Part shown: in pieces, positions 13,464-13,814 of the stretch
Position numbering within the stretch: the stretch's first letter is position 1
How the letters are laid out: each line of letters begins with the position of its first letter
Notes under the pieces: model-generated
The model's input: the letters and a program-made list of their open reading frames with translations, nothing else
Database searches by the model: none
What the model was told of the DNA's origin: nothing
Made by a program: the position numbers and the translations under genes
DNA from: Roseomonas xinghualingensis
GTDB taxonomy: Bacteria; Pseudomonadota; Alphaproteobacteria; Acetobacterales; Acetobacteraceae
DNA: 13,814 nucleotides
Reading direction: 5' to 3'
NCBI RefSeq assembly: GCF_025791835.1
Contig: NZ_JAOXLP010000058.1
Span: forward strand, 1-13,814

Positions 13464-13633
13464 CTAAGCGTCCAGGCTGGCTTCGGCGCTGGCCCTGACT
13501 GCTATGCCGAAGCGGCGCCGGTATTCGGCCGGGGCCAGGCCCGTCACACGCCGGAACAGCTTGCGGAAGGCAGAAGGGTCTTCATAGCCAACCTGCCACG
13601 CGATCTGCTCAACGTGTCCGCCGTCAGGGCTCA
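13464..13633 (-). pseudogene. AraC-family regulator C-terminal fragment cut by IS3-type element
   Basis: The fragment encodes the second half of an AraC/GlxA-type DNA-binding domain: HVEQIAWQVGYEDPSAFRKL followed by FRRVTGLAPAEYRRRF. This is the last helix-turn-helix, with its conserved GYEDPSAFRKLF and PxxYR(R)RF. The reading frame continues past 13634 only into IS3-type DNA, so the first ~75% of the regulator is missing from this window. The break falls just before the second helix-turn-helix. The other part may lie beyond the element. A tail of about 15 residues follows the domain up to the stop at 13464. Confidence 0.8.
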
Positions 13634-13814
13634 TGAGACAGAGAGGGATGGTTGAGGAAAGGAGGGTTTCGGGCTCATCGTAACCAGCAGGGAACGAACC
13701 ATGAGCCAGAAGCCAGTGACACCGAACGCGAAGCCGCCCGCCGATCGGGTGGTGCGCGACATTCGTCGAGCGACCCGCAAGCACTACTCGGCCGAGGACA
13801 AGATCCGGATTGTG
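13634..13814 (+). mobile_element. IS3-family element, left end, runs off the window
   Basis: The boundary is drawn at TGAGACAGAG (13634), where AraC coding ends; the TG start and about 65 bases of leader before the first open frame are typical of IS3 elements. The other end is outside this window, so length, inverted repeat match and target duplication cannot be judged. Confidence 0.65.
13701..13814 (+). CDS. IS3-family transposase OrfA, 5' part only
   Basis: The frame starts at the ATG at 13701, nine bases after AGGGAA, and reads 38 codons to the window end. DIRRATRKHYSAEDKIRIV at residues 20-38 is the beginning of the IS3 OrfA helix-turn-helix domain (compare K-x-Y-S-x-E-D-K-I-R-I-V). In complete IS3 elements this protein is about 90-110 residues and joins OrfB by a programmed frameshift. 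The remainder is outside the window. It lies on the forward strand, opposite to the AraC fragment it interrupts. Confidence 0.8.
   Translation, partial: MSQKPVTPNAKPPADRVVRDIRRATRKHYSAEDKIRIV

Noticed and set aside
13634..13784. N-terminal extension of the AraC frame
   Set aside because: It lies in the IS3-type element, antisense to the OrfA start.
1..13814. CRISPR array, tRNA, rRNA or replication origin
   Set aside because: No regularly spaced repeats, cloverleaf-like sequence, rRNA motif or iteron cluster was seen.

Overview
The window is high-GC accessory DNA, most likely from an alphaproteobacterium; an Acetobacteraceae, Methylobacterium or Azospirillum-like host is plausible from GC-rich codon use and the IS families, but the species cannot be fixed from the sequence. 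It is a mosaic of a few intact metabolic genes set between insertion sequences and broken genes. I see no tRNA, rRNA or CRISPR array.

Left part (1-1716): a compact three-gene forward unit (DUF4160, DUF2442, small serine recombinase), preceded by a perfect 7-bp dyad just before the first start. A small helix-turn-helix gene points toward it from the right and is cut or closely abutted at its 5' side by an insertion sequence.

IS-rich stretch (1733-4066): an apparently intact IS6-family element, an IS630-family transposase ruined by an internal deletion and a one-base insertion, a stranded IS6-type terminus, a 51-codon chimera of the two ends of an IS66-type element, and the first ~44 codons of an IS5-type transposase.

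Metabolic part (4230-12090): a two-gene reverse operon (Zn alcohol dehydrogenase, then metallo-beta-lactamase-fold hydrolase) diverges from a LysR regulator gene. Next come a pirin-family gene, a probable TetR C-terminal fragment, an exported alpha/beta hydrolase with an Asp nucleophile, a second LysR gene broken by an in-frame amber codon, and an NTF2/SnoaL-like protein. The combination (dehydrogenase, hydrolases, small barrel protein, LysR regulators) resembles catabolism or detoxification of an organic compound, but no substrate can be named from sequence alone.

Right part (12111-13814): a second IS6-family element, frameshifted, abuts a CaiB/BaiF CoA-transferase remnant; an AraC-type regulator remnant is cut by an IS3-family element that runs off the window. 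Neither IS6 element has matching 8-bp flanks, which points to deletions or rearrangements through these elements rather than simple insertion. The least explained intact unit is the dyad-DUF4160-DUF2442-recombinase module at the left edge.
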